From: Abyssibius alkaniclasticus
GTDB taxonomy: Bacteria > Pseudomonadota > Alphaproteobacteria > Rhodobacterales > Rhodobacteraceae
NCBI RefSeq assembly: GCF_020447305.1
Contig: NZ_CP095732.1
Location: forward strand, 1,892,501 to 1,956,500
Direction: 5' to 3'
Length of the DNA: 64,000 nucleotides
Shown here: piece by piece, positions 36,786 to 47,562 of the stretch
Position numbering within the stretch: position 1 is the first letter of the stretch
Layout: every line of letters starts with the position of its first letter
The notes under the pieces: generated by a model
Told to the model about the DNA's origin: nothing
The model's database searches: none
What the model saw: only the letters and a program-made list of their open reading frames with translations
Translations under genes and position numbers: made by a program

Positions 36786-36850
36786 CCCGGCCCCCCTTCC
36801 ATTGCGGCGCAATGCGTATTAGGTGGACTGAACGCTAGGAGCCTTTTGCG

Positions 36851-37876
36851 ATGTCATTTTTCAACACGCTCAAAACCCGCCTGTTCAAATCCTCCTCCAG
36901 GCTTGACGAGGGGTTGGAGGCGATTATTGCCGACGCCCCCGCCGAAACCCTGCCCCAGGAGGCCGAAGCCGCAGCCCCCCTGCCCACGCCTATGGCGCAA
37001 AAACCCGGCTTTCTGGCCCGTGCCCTGGGGCGCGATGCATCGGCGCGCGTGCTGGATGATGCGATGCTCGAAAGCCTTGAGGAATTGCTCATCCAGTCCG
37101 ATATGGGCGTTGAAACCGCGCTGAAGGTCGCCGCCGCCCTGGCCGAAGGGCGCTTTGGCAAAAAACTTGGCGCGGCCGAAATCAAATCGCTGCTCGCCGC
37201 CGAGGTTGCCAAAATCCTTGCGCCGGTGGCGCGCCCCATGCCGCTCTATGCCAAACGCCCGCAGGTGGTGCTGGTGGTCGGCGTCAATGGCTCTGGCAAG
37301 ACCACGACCATCGGCAAGCTCGCCAGCCAGTTCAAGGCCGCCGGAAAATCGGTTGTCATCGCGGCGGGCGATACCTTCCGCGCCGCCGCCGTTGAGCAAT
37401 TGCAGGTCTGGGGTGATCGCGCCGGCGTGCCGGTCATGACCGCCCCCGAAGGCTCCGACCCGGCCAGCCTTGCCTATGAGGCCTTCCAGCGCGCCCGAAA
37501 TGACGGCGCCGATCTGTTGATGATCGACACGGCAGGGCGGTTGCAGAACCGCGCCGATCTTATGGAAGAGCTGGCCAAGATCTTGCGTGTGCTGCGCAAG
37601 ATAGACCCCGACGCGCCGCATAACACCCTGCTGGTGCTGGATGCGACCACCGGGCAGAACGCGCTGAGCCAGGTAAAGGAATTCACCCGCATCGCCGATG
37701 TTTCCGGCCTTGTCATGACCAAGCTCGACGGCACCGCCAAGGGCGGCGTTCTTGTCGCGCTGGCCGATCAGGTTGGCCTGCCCATTCACGCCATCGGGGT
37801 TGGTGAAAGCATCGATGATCTTGCGCCGTTTGATGCCGCCGATTTCGCGCGCGCATTGACAGGGGCCGAGTCCTGA
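36851..37876 (+). CDS. ftsY: Signal recognition particle receptor FtsY
   Basis: FtsY is the GTPase that docks ribosome-SRP complexes at the inner membrane. The 341-residue protein has a short variable A domain (to about residue 55), a helical N domain, and the SRP-type G domain with VNGSGKTTTIGKLA (G1), DTFRAAAVEQL (G2), DTAGRLQN (G3), TKLDGTAKGG (G4) and GVGESIDDLAPF at the end. The A domain is much shorter than in E. coli, as usual for alphaproteobacteria. AGGAG precedes the ATG. Confidence 0.97.
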   Translation: MSFFNTLKTRLFKSSSRLDEGLEAIIADAPAETLPQEAEAAAPLPTPMAQKPGFLARALGRDASARVLDDAMLESLEELLIQSDMGVETALKVAAALAEGRFGKKLGAAEIKSLLAAEVAKILAPVARPMPLYAKRPQVVLVVGVNGSGKTTTIGKLASQFKAAGKSVVIAAGDTFRAAAVEQLQVWGDRAGVPVMTAPEGSDPASLAYEAFQRARNDGADLLMIDTAGRLQNRADLMEELAKILRVLRKIDPDAPHNTLLVLDATTGQNALSQVKEFTRIADVSGLVMTKLDGTAKGGVLVALADQVGLPIHAIGVGESIDDLAPFDAADFARALTGAES

Positions 37877-37886
37877 TGTCGCCTTC

Positions 37887-37928
37887 ATGAGCGCCGTGAT
37901 GAGCGCCGTGATGAGCGCCCGCATATGA
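37887..37928 (+). promoter_or_regulatory. Repeated mini-ORF overlapping the DMT-transporter start
   Basis: A 12-bp unit ATGAGCGCCGTG occurs twice in full and a third time in part, giving a 13-codon frame MSAVMSAVMSARI. Its TGA overlaps the ATG of the next gene as ATGA. Every repeat begins with an in-frame ATG. This could feed ribosomes to the transporter gene by coupled translation, or be only a slipped repeat. No good ribosome site precedes the first ATG. Confidence 0.5.
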
Positions 37929-38827
37929 CAGAGTGGCTTCTTTCCATCGAGGGCACCGAAACCGGCCGCCTTCTGGCGATGGGCCTTGCTTTGCTGGCGG
38001 CGTTTTCACATGCGGTGTTTGGCGCGCTGCAAAAGGGCCGGTTCGACCCGTGGCTCACCCGTGGCGCGATAGATGCGAATTACGCGCTTATGGCCGCACC
38101 TTTCGCGCTGTTCGTCGTGCCCTGGCCCGAGCCGCATATGTGGCCGATCTTTGCCGGCATGATGGTCATTCATATCGGCTACAAGCTCTTGCAGGCAATG
38201 GCCTACGAGCGCGGCGCCTATACCGTGGTTTACCCCGTTGTGCGCGGCACCGGCCCGCTGATCACCGTTATTGCGGCAGGCATCGTGTTTGGCGAGCATT
38301 TCAGCGCCTTGCAATGGCTGGGCGTGCTGGCGCTGTCGGGCGGCATTTTCGGGCTGGCGGCCTTCAACCTGACGCGCGTGAATATCGACCCGGCCCGGCT
38401 GCGCGCCGCCATTGCGCTGGCCTTTGCCACGGGCATTTTCGTGGCCATCTACACCACTTACGATGCCTACGGCATCCGCGCCACGGCCAATCCGTTCACC
38501 TTTCTGGCCTGGTTCTTTTTTCTCGACGGGCTGATCTTTCCGCTGCTAGCCCTGCGCCGCTTTCGTGCCATGAGCAACCGGCCGAATCTCGGCGCTTTGC
38601 TCAAACGGGGTTTCATTGGCGGGCTGATCGCCTATATCTCATTCGGCTCGGTCATGATGGCAACACGGCTTGACAAGGTGGGCGAGGCGGCAGTCTTGCG
38701 CGAAACATCCACCGTCATTGCCGCGCTGATCGGCTGGCTGGTATTGAAAGAAACCGTGGGCTGGACGCGCGGATTACTCATGGCAGGCATCGCGCTGGGC
38801 GCGATCATTGTGGAATTTGGAGGCTGA
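37925..38827 (+). CDS. EamA/DMT-family transporter
   Basis: The 300-residue inner-membrane protein has ten hydrophobic spans in two EamA repeats, with FALFVVPWPEPHMWP between early spans and IFGLAAFNLTRVNIDPARL between the halves. The second half carries RETSTVIAALIGWLVLKETV, the typical end of the repeat. Members export metabolites or amino acids, and the substrate cannot be read here. The ATG overlaps the stop of the repeated mini-ORF. yciB starts two bases after the stop. Confidence 0.82.
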   Translation: MTEWLLSIEGTETGRLLAMGLALLAAFSHAVFGALQKGRFDPWLTRGAIDANYALMAAPFALFVVPWPEPHMWPIFAGMMVIHIGYKLLQAMAYERGAYTVVYPVVRGTGPLITVIAAGIVFGEHFSALQWLGVLALSGGIFGLAAFNLTRVNIDPARLRAAIALAFATGIFVAIYTTYDAYGIRATANPFTFLAWFFFLDGLIFPLLALRRFRAMSNRPNLGALLKRGFIGGLIAYISFGSVMMATRLDKVGEAAVLRETSTVIAALIGWLVLKETVGWTRGLLMAGIALGAIIVEFGG

Positions 38828-38829
38828 AG

Positions 38830-39459
38830 ATGGAGCGTAAACCGCAAGACCCGAAACAACTGGGCGGGTGGCGCAAAATGGCGGTCGAACTCGGCCCGGT
38901 GCTGGTGTTCTTCCTTGCCTACCGCTTTGCCCCAACCGAAGCGGGCCTTGGCGACGAGGCCCGCCAGCTTGCGCAAATCATCTTTGCCACGGCGGTGTTT
39001 GTGCCGGTCACGCTGGCCAGCCTTGTCTATAGCTGGGTCGTGGCGCGCCATCTGCCCAAAATGGCGGTCATCACGGCGGTCATCGTGGTCATTTTCGGCG
39101 GGCTCACGCTGTGGCTGCAAGATGCGACCTTCATCAAGATGAAGCCAACCATCCTCTATCTGGCCTTTGGTGGAATCCTTGGCTTTGGCCTGCTGCGCGG
39201 CCAAAGCTATCTGGAATATCTGATGGGCGACAATCTGCCGCTTCAGCCCGAGGGCTGGATGATCTTCACCAAACGCTTCGCGCTGTTCTTTCTGGCGCTG
39301 GCCGTGGCGAACGAGGTGATCTGGCGCAGCTTTGACACCGATATCTGGGTCAATTTCAAAACCTTCGGCCTGCCGCTGGCCAGCTTTGTGTTCATCATGA
39401 CCCAGATGAGCCTGTTCACCAAATATGCCGTGGAAGAGGGCGACAAGCCGACCGAATAG
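38830..39459 (+). CDS. yciB: Intracellular septation protein A family (YciB/IspZ)
   Basis: The 209-residue inner-membrane protein has five to six spans. After a short hydrophilic N terminus come VELGPVLVFFLAYRFAPTEA and, further on, MKPTILYLAFGGILGFGL, LEYLMGDNLPLQPEGW and NEVIWRSFDTDIWVNFKTFG, all YciB hallmarks. The family affects cell-envelope synthesis and division, with mechanism unsettled. GGAGG precedes the ATG by six bases. Its stop codon abuts that of convergent ccmG within a perfect palindrome. Confidence 0.92.
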   Translation: MERKPQDPKQLGGWRKMAVELGPVLVFFLAYRFAPTEAGLGDEARQLAQIIFATAVFVPVTLASLVYSWVVARHLPKMAVITAVIVVIFGGLTLWLQDATFIKMKPTILYLAFGGILGFGLLRGQSYLEYLMGDNLPLQPEGWMIFTKRFALFFLALAVANEVIWRSFDTDIWVNFKTFGLPLASFVFIMTQMSLFTKYAVEEGDKPTE

Positions 39460-39467
39460 CTATTCGG
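39452..39467. repeat. Perfect palindrome spanning two convergent stop codons
   Basis: CCGAATAGCTATTCGG is a 16-bp perfect palindrome. Its two halves each encode a final Glu and TAG stop, one for yciB on the plus strand and one for ccmG on the minus strand. There is no T tract, so it is not a standard terminator. Confidence 0.7.
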
Positions 39468-39993
39468 CGGCTTCAATCGCCGGCATGATGATGCGGTTCA
39501 CGATATCGCGTGTCAGCGGGCCGGCATGGCGGGCGACAACGCGGCCCTGGCTGTCGATCACAAAGGTTTCCGGCACGCCGTAAATGCCCCAGTCTATCCC
39601 CGTGCGCCCCGATGAATCGGCCCCGACAGCCTCATAGGGGTTGCCAAGCTCTGCCAGAAAGGCAAGCCCCTGTTCGGGCTGGTCTTTGTAGTTGATCCCG
39701 TAAACGGGAATGCCCGCTGCGGCGAGTTCCACCAGCCTTGGATGTTCCACCCGGCACGGCCCGCACCAGCTTGCCCAGAAATTCACCAGCTTGACGCCCG
39801 GCGCTGTAAGGGCTTGCCGGGTCAGCATGGTGTTTGCGCCAAGCTGCTCCAGCGTCATTTCCGGCACCGCCTGGCCAATATAGGCGCTTGGCAACTGGCT
39901 GGGGTCGTCGCGGTTCAGCCCGAAAAAGAACAGGGCGCCAAGGGCTGCGAAAGCCAGCGGCGGAATCAGGACAAGTGGTGAAATCTTAGCCAT
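39460..39993 (-). CDS. ccmG: Thiol:disulfide interchange protein CcmG (DsbE)
   Basis: CcmG keeps the cysteines of apocytochrome c reduced for heme attachment. The 177-residue protein has an N-terminal membrane anchor (residues 6-26) and a periplasmic thioredoxin fold with WCGPC (Cys77, Cys80). The Ccm-specific GIDWGIYGVPETFVID near residue 130 contains the cis-proline loop. Its ATG follows the ccmD stop directly (TGA then ATG). It ends the minus-strand ccm cluster. Confidence 0.95.
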   Translation of the reverse strand: MAKISPLVLIPPLAFAALGALFFFGLNRDDPSQLPSAYIGQAVPEMTLEQLGANTMLTRQALTAPGVKLVNFWASWCGPCRVEHPRLVELAAAGIPVYGINYKDQPEQGLAFLAELGNPYEAVGADSSGRTGIDWGIYGVPETFVIDSQGRVVARHAGPLTRDIVNRIIMPAIEAAE

Positions 39994-40149
39994 TCAAGCA
40001 GCCTCCCGCCGTGTTTCAGCGGCCACAAGCGCGCGGCGGATGCGCGCATTGCGGCGTGTATAGGCCAGCACCAGCACGGCCAGAATCAACAGGGCGGCCG
40101 CATATGAGAACAGCACCGTATCGGCGTATTTTCCCAGATCTGGAAACAT
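39994..40149 (-). CDS. ccmD: Heme exporter protein CcmD
   Basis: A 51-residue protein starting MFPDLGKYADTVLFSYAAAL, with one membrane span (about residues 12-33), then a basic cytoplasmic tail (RRNARIRRALVAAETRREAA). CcmD holds the heme-handling CcmC-CcmE complex together. Its ATG shares one base with the ccmC stop (TGATG) and its own stop is directly followed by ccmG, so all three are coupled. It is easy to miss because of its size; position and topology make the call safe. Confidence 0.92.
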   Translation of the reverse strand: MFPDLGKYADTVLFSYAAALLILAVLVLAYTRRNARIRRALVAAETRREAA

Positions 40150-40874
40150 CAGCGAGCCCCCTGCATTTCAAGTGCGCGCAACCGGCGGGCACGAATTTCG
40201 CTGCGCGTGCCGATCAGCAGCAGCCAGATGAACAGCGCGAAAAACCCCACGATGGTCAGCACCAGCGGGAACCAATACACGTTTGCGACATTTTGCGCGC
40301 GATCCATCGACAGGCTCGCGCCCTGGTGCAGCCCCTGCGACCAGAAATTCACCGCATAGCGGCTCAGAACCGCAAAGACCGTGCCGACAAGCGCCAGAAT
40401 CGAGGTCAGGTCCGCCGCCTTGTCCGGCTCGTCAATCGCCGCCCAAAGCGCGATATAGCCAAGGTAAAAGACGAACATGATCAGAAACGAGGTCAGCCGC
40501 GGGTCCCATACCCACCAGGTGCCCCACATCGGCTGGCCCCACAGCGCGCCGGTGATCAGCGCAATCAGCGTCATCGCCGCACCAATCGGTGCCGCAGATT
40601 TCGCGGCAAGCGCCGATACATGGTGCCGGCGGATCAGCCAGATCAGCGAGGTGACGAACATCATGAAGTAGATATTCACCGCCAGAAACGCGCTGGGCAC
40701 ATGGAGATAGATGATCTTGACGGTCGAGCCGAACAGATCGGCATCCGGTGTCAGGAAAAAGCCCCAGAGCAGCCCGCCGCCAAGTGCAACCAGCGTGAGG
40801 CCGCCAAACCACGGCAAAAGCCGCGCCGAAAGGCGCATGAATCGGGCCGGATTTGCGAATTCCCAGAATGACAT
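40149..40874 (-). CDS. ccmC: Heme exporter protein CcmC
   Basis: CcmC binds heme at the outer face of the inner membrane and passes it to CcmE. The 241-residue protein has six spans and the Trp-rich motif WGTWWVWDPRLTS near residue 130, with conserved periplasmic histidines in IYLHVPSA near 60 and WSQGLHQGAS near 185. The ATG at 40874 begins the family sequence MSFWEFANPARF. Its stop overlaps the ccmD start. Confidence 0.96.
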   Translation of the reverse strand: MSFWEFANPARFMRLSARLLPWFGGLTLVALGGGLLWGFFLTPDADLFGSTVKIIYLHVPSAFLAVNIYFMMFVTSLIWLIRRHHVSALAAKSAAPIGAAMTLIALITGALWGQPMWGTWWVWDPRLTSFLIMFVFYLGYIALWAAIDEPDKAADLTSILALVGTVFAVLSRYAVNFWSQGLHQGASLSMDRAQNVANVYWFPLVLTIVGFFALFIWLLLIGTRSEIRARRLRALEMQGAR

Positions 40875-40939
40875 GCGCCATAGGTAACGCGCCGGGCAGG
40901 GCGGTGCAATTGCCATAAGGTCACAGGTTGGTCAGCCAG

Positions 40940-41596
40940 CTAGCGAAGCTGGCTGCGCAGTGCGGCGGCGGCGGCAAAAGGGGCAAGCGCCAGCGTGGCA
41001 AGGCTTATCCCCGCCAATATCAGAAAGGCGGGCAGGGCGGGCTGGCCGCTGGCGGCATTGGCCGCGCAGCGCGCCCCGAATATCAGCGTTGGAATGTAAA
41101 GCGGCAGCACCAGAAGCGACAGCAACAGCCCGCCGCGCCGCAGCCCCACGGTCAGGCTGGCGGCAAAGGCCCCAAGGGCGGAAAGCGCCGGTGTGCCCGC
41201 CAGCAGGCTTGCCACCAGCCAGCCATAGCCCCCGCTCGGCAGGTTCAGCGTAACCGCCAGCACGGGTGCGGCCACAACCAGCGGCAGGCCCGTCGTCAGC
41301 CAATGCGCCAGCGCCTTGACCAGCACCGCCGCCTCCAGCGGCAGGGGCGAAAGCGCAATGATATCAAGGCTGCCATCTTCCGCATCGGCCTGAAACAGCC
41401 GGTCGAGGCTCAGCAAACAGGCCAGCAGCGCCGCCACCCACAAAACCCCCGGCGCAACCCGCGCCAGCAGCGCCGTATCCGGCCCAATGCCAAAGGGCAC
41501 GAGCATCACCACGATCAGGAAGAACGCCAGCCCCAGCCCCGCGCCGCCGCCGCTGCGCAAGGCCAGCCGCAAATCGCGCAGCAACAGCGCCCTCAT
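40940..41596 (-). CDS. ccmB: Heme exporter protein CcmB
   Basis: CcmB is the membrane subunit of the CcmAB transporter, which uses ATP to release holo-CcmE. The 218-residue protein has six spans and begins MRALLLRDLRLALRSGGG; DRLFQADAEDGSLDIIALSP near residue 70 and LPLEAAVLVKALAHW near 90 are characteristic. Its ATG overlaps the ccmA stop as ATGA. A 65-bp gap to ccmC holds no obvious signal. Confidence 0.94.
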   Translation of the reverse strand: MRALLLRDLRLALRSGGGAGLGLAFFLIVVMLVPFGIGPDTALLARVAPGVLWVAALLACLLSLDRLFQADAEDGSLDIIALSPLPLEAAVLVKALAHWLTTGLPLVVAAPVLAVTLNLPSGGYGWLVASLLAGTPALSALGAFAASLTVGLRRGGLLLSLLVLPLYIPTLIFGARCAANAASGQPALPAFLILAGISLATLALAPFAAAAALRSQLR

Positions 41597-42225
41597 GCGA
41601 AAGCCCCGTCCAGGAACGGGTCGGCCATTCTGGCCGTGGGCGCGCTCAGCACCAGCGTTTCGGCAGTGTTCAGCGCCAGCGGCATATGCGTGGCAATGAT
41701 CGCCAAGCCGCCGCTTGCACAATGCGCGTTGATCTGGCGGCAGAGCAGGGCCGTGGCACCGCTGTCCAGCGCCACGCTCGGCTCGTCCAGCAGCCACAGC
41801 TTGCGCTTGGCCAAGACCAGCCGCGCAAGCCCGATCCGCCGTTTTTGCCCGGCCGAACAATCGCCAGCCAACCGCCCTGCCAGTGGTGCCAGATCAAAGG
41901 CGTCAAGCGTGGCATCAGCATCGCCGCCAAACACCCCCGCCCAAAAGCGCAGGTTCTCGGCAACGCTCAATTGCGGCTTTATGGCATCCAGATGCCCGGC
42001 ATAGACAACCTGCTCAGCCCAGACACTATCGCCAAGTGCGATCGTGCCCAAATGCACATCGCCTTTGCAGGGCACCAGCCCCGCCAGCGCGCGCAGCAGG
42101 GTTGATTTTCCAACCCCGTTCGGCCCGCGCAGCAACAAGGCCTGCCCGGAGCCAAGAGAAAAGCCAAGCCCCGCCAGAACCGCGCGCCCCCCCCTGTTGC
42201 AGGATAAATCTCTGACATTCAGCAT
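41593..42225 (-). CDS. ccmA: Heme exporter ATP-binding protein CcmA
   Basis: The 210-residue ABC ATPase powers cytochrome c maturation. Walker A is LRGPNGVGKSTLL near residue 33, the signature is CSAGQKRRIGLARL near 122 and Walker B is LWLLDEP near 143. The usual LSGGQ is replaced by CSAGQ, a known CcmA variation. I take the second of two adjacent ATGs because GAGG lies five bases ahead of it. It is the first gene of ccmABCDG, divergent from acnA. The ccmE, ccmF and ccmH genes are not in this window. Confidence 0.94.
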   Translation of the reverse strand: MLNVRDLSCNRGGRAVLAGLGFSLGSGQALLLRGPNGVGKSTLLRALAGLVPCKGDVHLGTIALGDSVWAEQVVYAGHLDAIKPQLSVAENLRFWAGVFGGDADATLDAFDLAPLAGRLAGDCSAGQKRRIGLARLVLAKRKLWLLDEPSVALDSGATALLCRQINAHCASGGLAIIATHMPLALNTAETLVLSAPTARMADPFLDGAFA

Positions 42226-42273
42226 CATGGCCTCGGCTTAGCGGATTTGCGCATTCGGGGGAAGGGTGCGCGC

Positions 42274-42302
42274 TTGACGCCGCGCGCAATACAATGTATA
42301 CA
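42274..42302 (+). promoter_or_regulatory. acnA promoter with overlapping palindromic operator
   Basis: TTGACG (42274-42279) and TATACA (42297-42302) are separated by exactly 17 bp. The -10 box lies inside the near-palindrome CAATGTATACAATTG (42292-42306), which resembles a GntR-type binding site. The acnA start is about 90 bp downstream. A repressor on the palindrome would block the promoter. Confidence 0.65.
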
Positions 42303-42398
42303 ATTGCACACAAAGAACTGCCGCCACCCTTGATCCAGACCAAAAACTAGGGCAAGAGGCAGGCACCCGCCAATTCCCCACCCGCCGAGGAGGCCAAT

Positions 42399-45173
<2,775 letters not shown>

Positions 45174-45180
45174 GCAAAGG

Positions 45181-45210
45181 TTAACGCGGGGGGTAAATCT
45201 CCCGCGTTAA
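45181..45210 (+). terminator. First hairpin after acnA
   Basis: A perfect ten-base-pair inverted repeat, TTAACGCGGG and CCCGCGTTAA, begins seven bases after the acnA stop. It has no T tract of its own and probably works with the second hairpin, or protects the mRNA 3' end. Confidence 0.6.
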
Positions 45211-45226
45211 AGTTACAATATAACCG

Positions 45227-45254
45227 CAAAACCGTGCAGAAATGCACGGTTTTG
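45227..45254. terminator. Bidirectional hairpin terminator between acnA and benE
   Basis: CAAAACCGTGCA and TGCACGGTTTTG form a perfect 12-bp stem around a GAAA loop. The stem ends in A4/T4 on the two sides, so it can provide a T-rich end for transcripts from either strand, fitting the convergent genes acnA and benE. Confidence 0.75.
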
Positions 45255-45337
45255 TGCATTTCAGGGGCAAACAAGCCTGCTTAAATTGGGGCGTTAAGGA
45301 ATTTGATGCGCCATCGGATGGGGCCGGATTGCGCTGG

Positions 45338-46531
45338 CTATTGGCCCGGTGCCCGAGCCGCAGCGGCCCAGGATTTGGCGCGCCAGATGACCGCACCGAC
45401 AATCACGCCCCAGAAGGCGCCGCTGATGTCGAATAGGGTCATGCCGCTTGCGGCGATCAGGAAGGTCAGCGCGGGGGCTTCGAGCTGGGCCGTGTCCCTG
45501 AAGGCGGCCGAGATCGCGCCGACAAGCGCAGGCACAAGCGCAAGCCCCGCCACGGCGGTTATCAGCGCGATGGGGGCAATGCTGGCAAGGGTTGTAACAA
45601 AACCGGCGGCAAAGCCGAGCAGGACATAGGCGATGCCGGATGTCATTGCCGCCCAGTAGCGGGTTGCACGATTCTGCCCCGCATCTTCGCCCGCCATCAT
45701 TGCCGCTGTGATTGCCGACATGTTCACGGGGATGGCGCCAAACGGTGCAATCGCAAGGCTGACAATGCCGGTCACACGCAGCATTGGTGGCCGGTTCACG
45801 CTGTAGCCGTTCAATTCCAGCACCGAAAAGCCGGGAATGTTCTGCCCCGCCATCGTGACCAGATAAAGCGGCAAGGCGATGGAAAAGAAGGATTGCAGCG
45901 TGAAGATCGGCGCCACGGGGGCAAGGGCCGGAAGCCATTGCGTGGGGGCGGATGGGCCAAGGCCCGAAGGCAGTTCGACGATGAAAACCAGCACAAGCAA
46001 AAAGGCGATGACAGCAAACGGCATGGCCGCCAGCCGGTGCCATGTCAGGCCAAGCAGCCATGCGCCCAGCACCGGCAGCACCAGAAGCGGAATTTCACCC
46101 AAGGCCAGTGCCGGGGCAAGGCAGAGTTTGAACAGCACACCTGCAAGCAGGGCATTGGCGATCGGCTTTGGAATCGCGGCGACGCTGCGGCCGATTGCCG
46201 GGATCAGCCCTGTCAGCACGATCAGGCCCGCGCTGTAAATCAGCGCGCCGGCCGCCTCGGCAAAGCCGCCCGGCAAAACGGCGGTGGCGGCCAGAAAGGC
46301 AGCCCCCGGCGTTGACCATGCCACCGCCGCCGGAATGCGCGTGATGGCCGGTAGCCAGATGCTGCAAACCCCCATGCCGATGGTTGCGAAAAACAGCCCC
46401 GTTGCCGCCTGAGACTCGGTGGCACCCATAGCTGTAAGTCCGGCAAGGACAATGGCGAAAGATGCGGAATAGCCGACAAAAGCGGCGAGCAGCCCGATAT
46501 AGACTGCCGGAAAGGAGATGTCGCGGAACAT
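45338..46531 (-). CDS. benE: Benzoate/H+ symporter family transporter (BenE)
   Basis: The 397-residue inner-membrane protein has about twelve spans. BenE features are TESQAATGLFFATIGMGVCS early on, the conserved WSTPGAAFLA near residue 70, TMAGQNIPGFSVLELNGY near 240 and GAIPVNMSAITAAMMAGEDA near 285. The family imports benzoate with protons. No benzoate-catabolic genes are in the window, so the substrate is not certain. I chose ATG 46531, where family similarity begins; the frame is open to 46690. Confidence 0.88.
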   Translation of the reverse strand: MFRDISFPAVYIGLLAAFVGYSASFAIVLAGLTAMGATESQAATGLFFATIGMGVCSIWLPAITRIPAAVAWSTPGAAFLAATAVLPGGFAEAAGALIYSAGLIVLTGLIPAIGRSVAAIPKPIANALLAGVLFKLCLAPALALGEIPLLVLPVLGAWLLGLTWHRLAAMPFAVIAFLLVLVFIVELPSGLGPSAPTQWLPALAPVAPIFTLQSFFSIALPLYLVTMAGQNIPGFSVLELNGYSVNRPPMLRVTGIVSLAIAPFGAIPVNMSAITAAMMAGEDAGQNRATRYWAAMTSGIAYVLLGFAAGFVTTLASIAPIALITAVAGLALVPALVGAISAAFRDTAQLEAPALTFLIAASGMTLFDISGAFWGVIVGAVIWRAKSWAAAARAPGQ

Positions 46532-46728
46532 GGGCCTGCATGGTATGTGTTGCGCCTGCGAGCATAACGCAACAGTTGCGCCAACCGCCATAGCGGAAAT
46601 GGTGCGGATGGTGCAAATGCCGCCCCGGCGCGCGGCAATGCCCCTCCCTTCACGCCCGCTCGCAAAGGGTTGACTGGTATGCCGCCACAAACTGTCTTAT
46701 GACTCGGGTAATCAAATCGGATGTGACG

Positions 46729-47433
46729 ATGCGCCTTACCCTGATCCTTTCGGCCCTATTGGCCAGCCTGAATGCCATGCAGCTCCATGCCCAGACCGCA
46801 GCCGAAAACCCGGTGGTGGTAGAGCTTTTTACCAGCCAGGGCTGCTCATCCTGCCCGCCCGCCGATGCGCTGTTGCAGCAATTGGCCGAGCAGCGCGGGG
46901 TGATCGCGCTGGCGCTGCATGTCGATTATTGGGATTATCTGGGTTGGCGCGACGAATTTGCCCGCGCCGCCTTTTCGCACCGCCAAAGCCAATATGCGCA
47001 AACCTGGCGGCAGCGCACGGTGTATACGCCGCAAATTGTAATTCAGGGCGGCAATTACATGGCCGGCAACCGGCCGGACCGGGTGATGCGCGAAATTTCC
47101 GAGGCGCAGCGGCGCGCGCCAATGGCCATGATCGAGGCCACACGCCAGGGCGCGCGCGCCTCGGTGCTGATCACGCCGCTTGAAGGTGCGCGCCCGGCGG
47201 CGGTGTTTCTGGTGCGCTACACGCCGGAAATTACGGTTGATATTGAAAGCGGCGACAATGCCGGGCGCAAGGTGACCTATGTGAACATCGTGCGCGACTG
47301 GAACCTTGCCGCCGAATGGGATGGACGCGGCCCGCTGACCCTGAGCCTTGATGCGCTTGGCAACGAGAACTGGGTTGTGATCGTGCAGGCCGATGGCACG
47401 GGGCCGATACTTGCGGCGGCGGTGCTGGACTAG
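46729..47433 (+). CDS. DUF1223 secreted thioredoxin-like protein
   Basis: The 234-residue protein has a signal peptide (MRLTLILSALLASLNAMQLHAQ) and the DUF1223 core: VVELFTSQGCSSCPPADALL with Cys39 and Cys42, then LHVDYWDYLGWRDEFA and YTPQIVIQGG. The CxxC placement and length suggest a thioredoxin fold in the periplasm, and a redox or metal role is plausible but not shown. The upstream in-frame start at 46699 would put a hydrophilic stretch ahead of the signal, so I use 46729. Confidence 0.85.
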   Translation: MRLTLILSALLASLNAMQLHAQTAAENPVVVELFTSQGCSSCPPADALLQQLAEQRGVIALALHVDYWDYLGWRDEFARAAFSHRQSQYAQTWRQRTVYTPQIVIQGGNYMAGNRPDRVMREISEAQRRAPMAMIEATRQGARASVLITPLEGARPAAVFLVRYTPEITVDIESGDNAGRKVTYVNIVRDWNLAAEWDGRGPLTLSLDALGNENWVVIVQADGTGPILAAAVLD

Positions 47434-47435
47434 GC

Positions 47436-47480
47436 GGTGCGGGGCCAGGTGGTGCGGGGCCAGGTGGTGCGGGGCCAGGT
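47436..47480 (+). repeat. Three exact 15-bp tandem repeats
   Basis: GGTGCGGGGCCAGGT occurs three times in direct succession just after the stop codon of the DUF1223 gene. A shortened fourth start (GGCGGC) follows. The unit is a multiple of three but lies outside any convincing gene. Confidence 0.85.
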
Positions 47481-47562
47481 GGCGGCTTGACCTTGCCGCG
47501 CGCTGCGCCCAGACTTGGGCAATGGCCCCGAATATGGGGCGAAAACCAGCATCAGGACAGCC

